Source: Candidatus Omnitrophota bacterium (lineage in GTDB: Bacteria > Omnitrophota > Gorgyraeia > Duberdicusellales > 4484-171). Taken from it: a DNA stretch of 11,310 bases. Positions 4,854 to 11,310 of this stretch are shown here, piece after piece. Position 1 is the stretch's first letter; each line of letters begins with the position of its first letter. The stretch covers positions 1 to 11,310 of the forward strand of contig JAQUOR010000036.1 of the NCBI GenBank assembly GCA_028717025.1, written 5' to 3'. The translations under genes and the position numbers were made by a program. The notes under the pieces are model-generated. The model made no database searches. It was given only the letters and a program-made list of their open reading frames with translations, and had not been told where the DNA came from.

Positions 4854-5777
4854 ATGGGTAGCGAGCGAAGCCGGACTATAGATACTTATTTGGGCATTGA
4901 CTGGGGCGGGACCTATATAAAATCCGGCCTTATTGACGCAAGGGGCAGGATTTTAAAACAAGAAACCTTCTCCTCCCGACAGCTTAAAAAAAAAGACGTA
5001 TTTATCGACAAAGTAATCTCGCTGATAAAAGCTTACCGCACATGTACCATTAAGGCTATCGGCATAGGTGCGCCGGGTATCGTTGACACCAAAAAAGGCT
5101 TTATATATTATCTTCCCAACATCCCAGGTTGGATTAATTATCCTCTTAAAAACGTGTTAGAAAAAAAAAGTAACCTTCCTGTGTTTGTCGACAACGATGC
5201 CAACGTCTTTGCGCTGGCAGAGGCGCGTTTGGGCACAGCCAAGGGTGCTCGTCGTGCTATTTTTCTGACTTTGGGAACGGGTTTAGGCGGCGCGGTCATC
5301 TGGAACGGAAAAATCCTGGAGGGGAACGTAAGCGCTTCCGAAATAGGTCACGTGCCTTTAGCGCTTGCCGGTACGCGCTGTTCCTGCGGAGGAAGGGGTT
5401 GTATCGAGACGTTCGTAGGGGCCCAACACCTTGTAAGCCGCTATCAAACACTTAAGAAAAACACTTCTTCCTACGAAGTCAAAGATATTTTCCGCAATGC
5501 TTTGAACGGAGAGAAAGAAGCATTGACCGTGTGGCAGGAATTCTCCCAGGCTTTAGGGACATTCTTGGGCGGATTAGTCAATATTTTTAATCCCGAAGTG
5601 ATCGTGCTCGGCGGAGGAGTGGCCGGCGCGTTTCGTCTGTTTAAACCCCTGGTCTTAGCTGCGCTGAAAAAACAGGCCATGTGGCCGAATCTAAAAGGTT
5701 TGTCTCTTGTAAGGGCAAAACTTAAAAACCCCGGCATTATCGGCGCGGGGCTCCTGGCAAAAGAGGCACTGAACTAG
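4854..5777 (+). CDS. ROK-family sugar kinase, probable glucokinase
   Basis: Phosphorylates a hexose (most likely glucose, EC 2.7.1.2) with ATP in the cytoplasm. The 307 residues match catalytic ROK kinases (about 290-320), without the N-terminal helix-turn-helix of ROK repressors. Visible motifs are LGIDWGGT (13-20, phosphate-1 loop), GIGAPGIVDT, FVDNDANVFALAE with the catalytic Asp, LGTGLGGAVI, EIGHVPL with a zinc-ligand His, the ROK zinc site CSCGGRGCIE, and NPEVIVLGGGVA near the C-terminus. The first 12 residues are an extension relative to many ROK proteins, but there is no other ATG closer to the domain. AAGG sits only 3 bases from the ATG, too close for a normal Shine-Dalgarno, and the promoter predicts leaderless initiation. 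It is the first gene of a tight operon; the transaldolase gene follows after 10 bases. N-acetylmannosamine or other hexose kinase activity is an alternative given the amino-sugar genes downstream. Confidence 0.9.
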   Translation: MGSERSRTIDTYLGIDWGGTYIKSGLIDARGRILKQETFSSRQLKKKDVFIDKVISLIKAYRTCTIKAIGIGAPGIVDTKKGFIYYLPNIPGWINYPLKNVLEKKSNLPVFVDNDANVFALAEARLGTAKGARRAIFLTLGTGLGGAVIWNGKILEGNVSASEIGHVPLALAGTRCSCGGRGCIETFVGAQHLVSRYQTLKKNTSSYEVKDIFRNALNGEKEALTVWQEFSQALGTFLGGLVNIFNPEVIVLGGGVAGAFRLFKPLVLAALKKQAMWPNLKGLSLVRAKLKNPGIIGAGLLAKEALN

Positions 5778-5787
5778 AAAGATAGCT

Positions 5788-6444
5788 ATGAAGTTATTTA
5801 TTGACACCGCAAATATAGACGAGATAAAAAAAGCACACGCTTTAGGTGTGTTGGATGGCGTAACCACTAACCCCACGCTTCTGGCAAAAGAAAAAACGGA
5901 GCCGGTTGAGCGCTTAAAAAAAATATGCTCCCTCGTTAAAGGTCCGGTAAGTGCCGAAGTTACCGCGCTTGAGGCGAGCGCAATGGTAGAAGAAGCAAAG
6001 GGATTAGCAAAACTGGCTTCAAATATTGTCGTTAAAATCCCCTCGACAATCGAGGGGTTAAAAGCGACTACGCAACTTTCCTCTTTGGGCATCAACACTA
6101 ATCTTACCCTGTGTTTTTCTCCTTCCCAGGCACTTTTGGTCGCAAAAGCAGGAGCAACATACGTTTCACCCTTTGTGGGTAGACTCGATGATATATCCCA
6201 GGAAGGGATGAAACTAATCAGCGACATTCGCGTAATCTATGATAATTATAAAATAACCACCCAGATTATTGTCGCTTCCATCCGGCACCCGCTTCATTTC
6301 GTAGAAGCTGCCCGTATCGGTGCAGATGTCGCAACGGTCCCTTTCAAGGTAATAGAAAAACTCATGCAACACCCTTTAACCGATATTGGGATACAAAGAT
6401 TTCTTGATGATTGGAAAACACTGAAGGAAAATAGTAAGAAATGA
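5788..6444 (+). CDS. tal: Transaldolase (small FSA/TalC-type)
   Basis: A class I aldolase of the short transaldolase/fructose-6-phosphate aldolase family (218 residues, family about 210-225), acting in the non-oxidative pentose phosphate pathway. It shows MKLFIDTANIDEI, DGVTTNPTL (23-31), and IVVKIPSTIEGLKA with the Schiff-base lysine at 83. TYVSPFVGRLDD (124-135) carries Phe129 where E. coli FsaA has Tyr131. Phe at this place is typical of true transaldolases, so transaldolase is favoured over F6P aldolase; this rests on family knowledge plus residue position. The gene lies 10 bases after the ROK kinase and its stop overlaps the lptD start (ATGA), implying translational coupling. The context links hexose phosphate and pentose phosphate metabolism to envelope sugar supply. 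Confidence 0.92.
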   Translation: MKLFIDTANIDEIKKAHALGVLDGVTTNPTLLAKEKTEPVERLKKICSLVKGPVSAEVTALEASAMVEEAKGLAKLASNIVVKIPSTIEGLKATTQLSSLGINTNLTLCFSPSQALLVAKAGATYVSPFVGRLDDISQEGMKLISDIRVIYDNYKITTQIIVASIRHPLHFVEAARIGADVATVPFKVIEKLMQHPLTDIGIQRFLDDWKTLKENSKK

Positions 6445-8549
6445 AAAAATTGTTTTTTCTTCTCGTGATGCTTAGCCTTCCGCTTACTGCCACAGCCAGC
6501 GAAGCAGTGCTCCCTGTCGACATTAACGCCGACGAAATAAACTACCTTCAGGAAGAAGGCACTGCTATTGCCAAGGGCAACGTCAAGTTGATCTACAAAG
6601 ATACGCAGTTATTCGCCGACGAAGCGACGTACGATGCAAAAAAACAAACTGTCCATATAAAAGGAAATGTAAAAATAATAAAAGAAGGTACGACGGCGTA
6701 CGGCAGCGATGTTATCTATGACTTTAACACCCAGAACGCCCAGATGTCGGACGTTACCCTGGTATCTCCGCCGATGTATGGCGGAGCGAAAGAAGCTAAT
6801 AAGATCGGTGCTGAAAAGTATGTGCTCAACGAAGGCTACATGACCACCTGCAATAAAGAGCATCCCCATTACCGTATTGTTGCCAAGCACCTAACGTTTT
6901 ATCCTGGCGTAAAAGTGGTTGCAAAAAACGTAGTCATTAAAGTAGGGTCTACTCCCGTGTTTTACGTTCCTTACTTTTCCATGCCCCTGGACGACGGCTC
7001 TTTCCCGTTAGAGTTTATCCCGGGCAGCAGCGAAGAGTGGGGGTACTATATCCTAAATCGGTGGCGTTACCATTTAAACCAACAGCATAGGGGTAAACTC
7101 ATTTTCGACTGGTATTCCAAACGAGGCGCAGGCGTAGGTATTTTGCATAAAGCGCAAGGCACTAAAGTAGGCGACGCTGTTCTTAACGTGTACGCCATAG
7201 AGGATAAGCTTAATAAACTCCAGGAACGCGATACGCTTTTTAAAGAATTCCCTGAACGTAAAGATGCGACCTCAAAGAATCTGGAAGATGACCGTTACAA
7301 AATACAGTTTTACCACAGTTGGCGGCCGTCGAATAACCTTTCGATGAGGATGGAACTGCAGAAATTCTCCGATCCATTTTTTATGAAAGATTTTTTTAAG
7401 AGCGAATATGAAAAAGAACCGCATCCGCTTTCATACAGCTTTATCGATTATTCGTTCTCCAATTCTTCCCTCTCACTCCTAACGCAAAAAAGGATGAACG
7501 ACTTCTTCACGGAAACAGAGTACCTGCCGCAACTTGAGTATGATTTTTACCGCCAGCAATTAGGCTCTTCAAATTTTTATTTTGAATCGCAATCAACTGC
7601 CGGCAATCTAGGGTATCGTGTTGCCGACGAAGAAACGCATTACGAAGCCGGCCGATTGCACACGCACAACACCATAAGCTATGCGCAGAACATAAAATGG
7701 CTTTACATCAACCCTTTTGCCGGGGGCTATACTACTCTTTACTCAAAGGACTTAACAGAACGTGAGGGTGTCGTAAGGGTGGCTCCTGAGACCGGAATAA
7801 ATTTTAGCACGAAATTGTATAGAAACTTCGATACCTCATTTGATTTTGGCTCAGAAAAAATAACGCAGATGCGCCACATCCTGACGCCGACGTTAAGCTA
7901 TAGTTATATCTTCCCGCCTACGGTGTCTAAAAACAGGGTATTCCAGTTTGATGATATTGATGCGCTCGGCCGGCACGAAAAAATAAAACTTACTCTCGAC
8001 AATAAAATAAAGGCGCGCAGCGATCGGCGTACGTGGGATTTTATTTATTTCAGCCCCGCGGTCGAATATAGCGTTAAAAAAGAAGGTATCAAAGGTAGTT
8101 TTTTTGATAAAATAACTTCTGATTTTGAAATATACCCCAAGGGGTGGCTCTCTTTCACTGCAAGAAATGAATATGATTGTGTCGACAGGGCGCTTACGGA
8201 ACTTAATACGGATTTCTCTATCCGCGACCCTAAAACCGAAAAATACACTCTCTCTCTGGGACACCGCTACCTGCGTAGCGAAAGCTCTCAGGCGACATTG
8301 GATTTTAAATATCAGCTCACCCAAAAGGTGCAATTTAAGAATTACCTGCGATACGAATACAAAGAAAAGAGATTCCAGGAACAGCAGTATGCGTTACGCA
8401 CTGATCTGCACTGTTGGTGGCTTGATACCGGGGTAACCATTGATCATCGCAATAATTACACTCTGTGGTTTGCGCTTGTGTGTAAGGACTTCCCCAGTCT
8501 CCATATTGGATTCGACCAAACCTACAGTGGTGCTCAAAAGTCATATTAA
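6441..8549 (+). CDS. lptD: LPS-assembly protein LptD
   Basis: Outer-membrane beta-barrel that, with the lipoprotein LptE, inserts LPS into the outer leaflet. A signal peptide spans residues 1-19 (MKK, hydrophobic core, cleavage after ATA). Residues about 28-110 form the periplasmic OstA/LptA-like beta-taco with two repeats of the A-x-G-N-V type (AKGNVKLIY, IKGNVKIIK). YMTTCNKEHPHY (133-144) and PVFYVPYFSMP (172-182) are hallmark LptD sequences. The remainder is rich in alternating aromatic strands typical of a barrel, ending with Tyr702 as expected for BAM recognition. At 702 residues it is shorter than E. coli LptD (784). Cysteines at 137, 658 and 681 could form the inter-domain disulphide, but nothing matches E. 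coli Cys31 at the mature N-terminus. The start overlaps the tal stop by 4 bases, with AAGGA at 6424-6428. It proves a diderm, probably LPS-bearing cell envelope. Confidence 0.93.
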   Translation: MKKLFFLLVMLSLPLTATASEAVLPVDINADEINYLQEEGTAIAKGNVKLIYKDTQLFADEATYDAKKQTVHIKGNVKIIKEGTTAYGSDVIYDFNTQNAQMSDVTLVSPPMYGGAKEANKIGAEKYVLNEGYMTTCNKEHPHYRIVAKHLTFYPGVKVVAKNVVIKVGSTPVFYVPYFSMPLDDGSFPLEFIPGSSEEWGYYILNRWRYHLNQQHRGKLIFDWYSKRGAGVGILHKAQGTKVGDAVLNVYAIEDKLNKLQERDTLFKEFPERKDATSKNLEDDRYKIQFYHSWRPSNNLSMRMELQKFSDPFFMKDFFKSEYEKEPHPLSYSFIDYSFSNSSLSLLTQKRMNDFFTETEYLPQLEYDFYRQQLGSSNFYFESQSTAGNLGYRVADEETHYEAGRLHTHNTISYAQNIKWLYINPFAGGYTTLYSKDLTEREGVVRVAPETGINFSTKLYRNFDTSFDFGSEKITQMRHILTPTLSYSYIFPPTVSKNRVFQFDDIDALGRHEKIKLTLDNKIKARSDRRTWDFIYFSPAVEYSVKKEGIKGSFFDKITSDFEIYPKGWLSFTARNEYDCVDRALTELNTDFSIRDPKTEKYTLSLGHRYLRSESSQATLDFKYQLTQKVQFKNYLRYEYKEKRFQEQQYALRTDLHCWWLDTGVTIDHRNNYTLWFALVCKDFPSLHIGFDQTYSGAQKSY

Positions 8550-8557
8550 ACTTTTTT

Positions 8558-8565
8558 AAAGGAGG
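8558..8565 (+). promoter_or_regulatory. Strong Shine-Dalgarno for ugd
   Basis: AAAGGAGG lies 8 bases before the ATG at 8574. It is the best ribosome binding site among the full-length genes of the operon and fixes this ATG as the start, leaving a 24-base gap after lptD. Confidence 0.85.
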
Positions 8566-8573
8566 CCCTCTTC

Positions 8574-9893
8574 ATGGATCATAAAAACCACGCTCAACAC
8601 AGAATCTGCGTCGTAGGCGCAGGCCATGTAGGTCTTGTTTCCGCTGCGTGTTTTGCGGAATTGGGGCACAGTGTAGTATGCACCGACAACGATACCAAAA
8701 AGATAGCGGCGCTCAAAAAAATACAGATGCCGTTTTACGAACCCGGGCTTGCAGAGCTCGTTGCCAAAAACATCAAAAAGAAAACACTTCTTTTTTCATC
8801 GTCCCTGGATGAAAGTATTTTAAAATCCGATGTTATTTTTATTGCGGTTGGTACTCCACCCTTAGCGGATGGCTCGGCGGATTTAACATCCATAGAAACG
8901 GTGGCGCGCACTATTGCACGCAATCTTAACGCCTATAAACTCGTGATAGAGAAATCGACGGTGCCTGTGCAGACGGGGCAGAAGATAAAAGAAACTATTT
9001 CCCGGTACCGCAAAAATAACATCGCCTTCGATGTGGCTTCAAACCCGGAGTTTTTGCGAGAAGGGAAAGCGGTGTACGACTCTTTTAATCCCGACAGAAT
9101 CGTCATTGGTGTAGAATCTAAAAAAGCGGAACGCATTTTAAGAGAACTTTATGCACCGCTTAAAACTTCCGTTATTGTTGCGGACATCAATACCGCTGAA
9201 ATCATCAAACACGCCTCAAACTCTTTTCTCGCTACTAAAATTTCCTTCATTAACGCCGTTTCGCGCGTCTGCGATTTAGCCGGCGCGAACGTAGAAACAG
9301 TAGCGCACGCGCTTGGTTTAGACAAGAGAATCGGAAAACAATTCTTGCAGGCCGGTATAGGCTACGGTGGATTCTGTTTTCCGAAAGACCTGGAAGCGTT
9401 TATCTATATTTCAAAAAAAATTGGTTATGATTTCGGGATTCTTAAAGAAGTAAAGAAAGTAAACGACGAACAACGCACGTATTTCATAGAAAAAGTAAAA
9501 GAACGCTTATGGGTCTTAAAGGGTAAAAAAATTGCGATTTTAGGACTTGCCTTTAAGCCGGATACCGACGACATGCGCTTTGCTCCATCCATTGATATCA
9601 TTAATACGTTCTTAAGGGAGGGAGCGCACTGCGTGCTTTATGACCCGCAAGCACAAAGCGAAGCAAAAATGCTTTTTAAGGGAAAAAGAGTACGGTTCGC
9701 TTCCAATGTATACGCGGCAGTCAAAGAATGCGACTGCCTGTGTTTTTTAACCGAGTGGGATGAGTTTAAAAAAATTGATTTTAAAAAAGTAAAACGGCTT
9801 TTGAATAACCCATTGATTGCTGACGGAAGAAACATGTTCGAAGGTAACGCACTGGTTGAATTGGGCTTTGAATATATCGGCATAGGGAAATAA
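8574..9893 (+). CDS. ugd: UDP-glucose 6-dehydrogenase
   Basis: Oxidises UDP-glucose to UDP-glucuronate with two NAD+, supplying uronic acids for surface polysaccharides. The 439-residue protein has the complete three-domain layout. The NAD site is VVGAGHVGL (13-21), with His where Tyr is usual. It is followed by FYEPGL, VGTPPLADGSAD, EKSTVPVQTG (126-135), ASNPEFLREG (155-164), IKHASNSFLATKISFINA (211-228, Lys212 and Asn216 active-site residues) and GYGGFCFPKD with the catalytic Cys268. The C-terminal UDP domain begins about ILGLAFKPDTDDMRFAPS, and FLTEWDEF and ADGRNMF close it. The start follows a strong Shine-Dalgarno. It lies between lptD and a paralogous WbpA-type dehydrogenase, suggesting the two were kept together for different sugars. 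The family is very clear; the glucose rather than other UDP-hexose preference is inferred from the GGFCFPKD type of active site. Confidence 0.95.
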   Translation: MDHKNHAQHRICVVGAGHVGLVSAACFAELGHSVVCTDNDTKKIAALKKIQMPFYEPGLAELVAKNIKKKTLLFSSSLDESILKSDVIFIAVGTPPLADGSADLTSIETVARTIARNLNAYKLVIEKSTVPVQTGQKIKETISRYRKNNIAFDVASNPEFLREGKAVYDSFNPDRIVIGVESKKAERILRELYAPLKTSVIVADINTAEIIKHASNSFLATKISFINAVSRVCDLAGANVETVAHALGLDKRIGKQFLQAGIGYGGFCFPKDLEAFIYISKKIGYDFGILKEVKKVNDEQRTYFIEKVKERLWVLKGKKIAILGLAFKPDTDDMRFAPSIDIINTFLREGAHCVLYDPQAQSEAKMLFKGKRVRFASNVYAAVKECDCLCFLTEWDEFKKIDFKKVKRLLNNPLIADGRNMFEGNALVELGFEYIGIGK

Positions 9894-9908
9894 GTTAAAG
9901 GATATTGC

Positions 9909-11243
9909 ATGGACCCTGGGGGCATCTCTGACAACGCTAAGCGAAACTACCAAGAAATTAGAAAAAAGATTGAAAGCAAAAAAGCCAGACTTTGCATTGT
10001 TGGCTTAGGCTACGTAGGCCTGCCTCTGGCGGTTGCGTTAAGCAAAAAGGGGTATTTTGTCTACGGTTTCGATACCAACCCTGCGCACATTGAGCGTTTA
10101 AAGAAGGGTGATCGTTACATCGTTGACGTTGACCCGAAAGAGGTGCTTTCGTTACTGGGCCGGAAGCGTTTTTCGCCCACCACCGATACCGCTGTTTTGG
10201 CCCAGGCTGACATTATTATCGTGTGTGTGCCCACGCCCCTGCGAAAGGTAAAAGTGCCGGATATTTCCTATGTCGTCAAGGCCAGCCGCGCCATACAAAA
10301 ATATCTGCGTAAAGGGCAATTGATCATCCTGGAGAGCACCTCGTACCCCACGACCACCCGGGAAGTAATGTTGCCTATTTTAAAGAAGGGCGGTCTTAGG
10401 GAAGAGGAGGACTTTTTCCTTTGTTTTTCACCGGAGCGGGTTAACCCTGCGGATAAAAAATTTCCTTTAACGAAAATTCCGAAGGTCGTCGGCGGCTTAT
10501 CGCGGGAATCAACCACGCTTGCTTTTTTGCTGTATTCCCGGATTATAAAAAAAGTATTCGGCGTTTCATCGCCTGAAGCAGCGGAAACAGCCAAGCTTCT
10601 CGAAAATACCTTTAGATTGATCAATATAGCCTTAATCAACGAATTTGCGCTCGTGTGTCATAAAATGAATATCGATATCTGGGAAGTCATTGAAGCCGCG
10701 AAAACCAAACCTTTTGGGTTTATGCCTTTTTACCCCGGACCGGGCTTAGGCGGCCATTGCATTCCGGTTGACCCGCTCTATCTTTCCTGGAAAGCAAAAA
10801 CATTGGGCTTTAAGACAAAGATGATTGATTTAGCCTCATACATAAACCATTACATGCCCGTGCATGTTGTTGAAAGGGTAGAGGGGCTGCTCGCAAAAAA
10901 AGATATCGCGCTTATAAGTGCGAAGGTCCTGATTCTAGGGGTCGCCTACAAAAAAGATGTAAAAGACTTGCGCGAATCGCCTGCGTTAGAACTTATTGAA
11001 ATCTTCCAGAAAAAGGGCGCTCGCGTTTTCTTCCATGATCCTTTGATCCCGTACTTAAAGATCGAAACGATAAACATTAAAGGGATTGCACTTAATAAAA
11101 ATATTCTTAAAACCTTTGATTGCGTGGTGGTCGTCACCGACCATTCCAGTATCGATTATGCTTTTGTGAAAAAAAATGCCAAACTTATTTTCGATACGCG
11201 TAATATTTACAAAAAAACCAGTGATACCGTGGTGCGGCTATGA
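9909..11243 (+). CDS. wbpA: UDP-N-acetylglucosamine 6-dehydrogenase (WbpA type)
   Basis: Nucleotide-sugar dehydrogenase predicted to oxidise UDP-GlcNAc to UDP-GlcNAcA, the first step to diacetylated mannuronic or galacturonic acid-type sugars of O-antigens and capsules. The 444 residues carry VGLGYVGLPLA (31-41), CVPTPL, ESTSYPTTTREVMLP (142-156), FSPERVNPADKKFPLTKIPK (173-192, a WbpA-subfamily signature), ETAKLLENTFR with Lys229 and Asn233, and GLGGHCIPVDP with the catalytic Cys284. The C-terminal domain has ILGVAYKKDVKDLRESPALEL. This active site (GGHCIPVDP) distinguishes it from the neighbouring UDP-glucose dehydrogenase. A 28-residue leader before the Rossmann fold is longer than in many homologues, but AAAGGA at 9897-9902 supports the ATG. 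The gap to ugd is 15 bases; the stop overlaps the next start (ATGA). A UDP-GalNAc preference or a role like WecC/TviB is possible. Confidence 0.92.
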   Translation: MDPGGISDNAKRNYQEIRKKIESKKARLCIVGLGYVGLPLAVALSKKGYFVYGFDTNPAHIERLKKGDRYIVDVDPKEVLSLLGRKRFSPTTDTAVLAQADIIIVCVPTPLRKVKVPDISYVVKASRAIQKYLRKGQLIILESTSYPTTTREVMLPILKKGGLREEEDFFLCFSPERVNPADKKFPLTKIPKVVGGLSRESTTLAFLLYSRIIKKVFGVSSPEAAETAKLLENTFRLINIALINEFALVCHKMNIDIWEVIEAAKTKPFGFMPFYPGPGLGGHCIPVDPLYLSWKAKTLGFKTKMIDLASYINHYMPVHVVERVEGLLAKKDIALISAKVLILGVAYKKDVKDLRESPALELIEIFQKKGARVFFHDPLIPYLKIETINIKGIALNKNILKTFDCVVVVTDHSSIDYAFVKKNAKLIFDTRNIYKKTSDTVVRL

Positions 11244-11310
11244 TTCAAGACGTTGTACTCAAAGAACTTAGGGTTAATTGTGACGAACGCGGACAATCAA
11301 TGGAGATACT
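11240..11310 (+). CDS. rfbC: dTDP-4-dehydrorhamnose 3,5-epimerase-like protein, 5' part only
   Basis: The reading frame begins at the ATG overlapping the wbpA stop by 4 bases and runs to the window edge. The visible 23 complete residues include VVLKELRVNCDERG, then SMEI. This matches the N-terminal pattern of RfbC-like cupins (xVxVKxLxVxxDERGxLMEI). RfbC epimerises dTDP-4-keto-6-deoxyglucose on the way to dTDP-L-rhamnose; many operon members are RfbC-like proteins acting on other nucleotide sugars. The overlap implies translational coupling to wbpA and fits a polysaccharide precursor cluster continuing downstream. The catalytic residues are beyond the window. Confidence 0.75.
   Translation, partial: MIQDVVLKELRVNCDERGQSMEI

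Noticed and set aside
5691..6227. Reverse-strand frame of 178 codons
   Set aside because: It is antisense to the ROK 3' end and the transaldolase gene, both certain by conserved motifs; its protein has no recognisable features.
7893..8333. Reverse-strand frame of 146 codons
   Set aside because: Antisense to the LptD barrel, low-complexity hydrophobic/aromatic composition derived from the sense strand, no ribosome site.

Overview
The window is a gene-dense bacterial segment from a diderm (Gram-negative-type) organism. It carries lptD, which inserts LPS into the outer membrane, together with a heptosyltransferase-like GT9 and nucleotide-sugar dehydrogenases for surface polysaccharide. The style of the GT9 and TMTC-like proteins, the A+T-leaning codon use and the gene mix remind me of Candidatus Omnitrophota or a related uncultivated PVC-side lineage. 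That placement is an inference from memory, not from a search. Nearly all genes are on the + strand. There is no CRISPR array, insertion sequence, phage gene or recognised defence system.

Layout. (1) Positions 1-214: a very small transcription unit with a near-perfect Shine-Dalgarno (SD), a lysine-rich micro-ORF interrupted by an in-frame TAG, and a strong Rho-independent terminator. (2) 267-524: a HypA-like nickel chaperone in which the zinc-finger module is missing while both the N-terminal MHE motif and a HypA-like C-terminal strand remain. Its stop codon is followed at once by a foldable double-hairpin element. (3) 714-3721: a sigma70-type promoter driving a GT9 glycosyltransferase and a TMTC-like membrane GT-C protein with three TPRs. 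(4) 3761-4537: an extended -10 promoter almost touching the ATG of riboflavin synthase, then a roughly 10-bp-phased palindromic repeat overlapping the gene's 3' end, then tRNA-Pro(CGG). (5) 4538-4853: a non-coding stretch with inverted repeats and a promoter. (6) 4854-11310: a tight operon of ROK sugar kinase, transaldolase-like enzyme, lptD, UDP-glucose dehydrogenase, WbpA-type UDP-GlcNAc dehydrogenase and the start of an RfbC-like epimerase, with gaps of 10, -4, 24, 15 and -4 bases.

How the genes fit together. The long operon couples entry of hexose into central metabolism (ROK kinase, transaldolase) to activated uronic-acid and deoxysugar precursors (ugd, wbpA, rfbC-like) and to the outer-membrane LPS translocon (lptD). 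The upstream GT9/GT-C pair would consume sugar donors at the envelope. I see no obvious wholly new multi-gene system. The best second-look items are the zinc-finger-less HypA, the TAG-split basic micro-ORF, two genes that look leaderless (ribE and the ROK kinase), and the phased repeat next to the tRNA.
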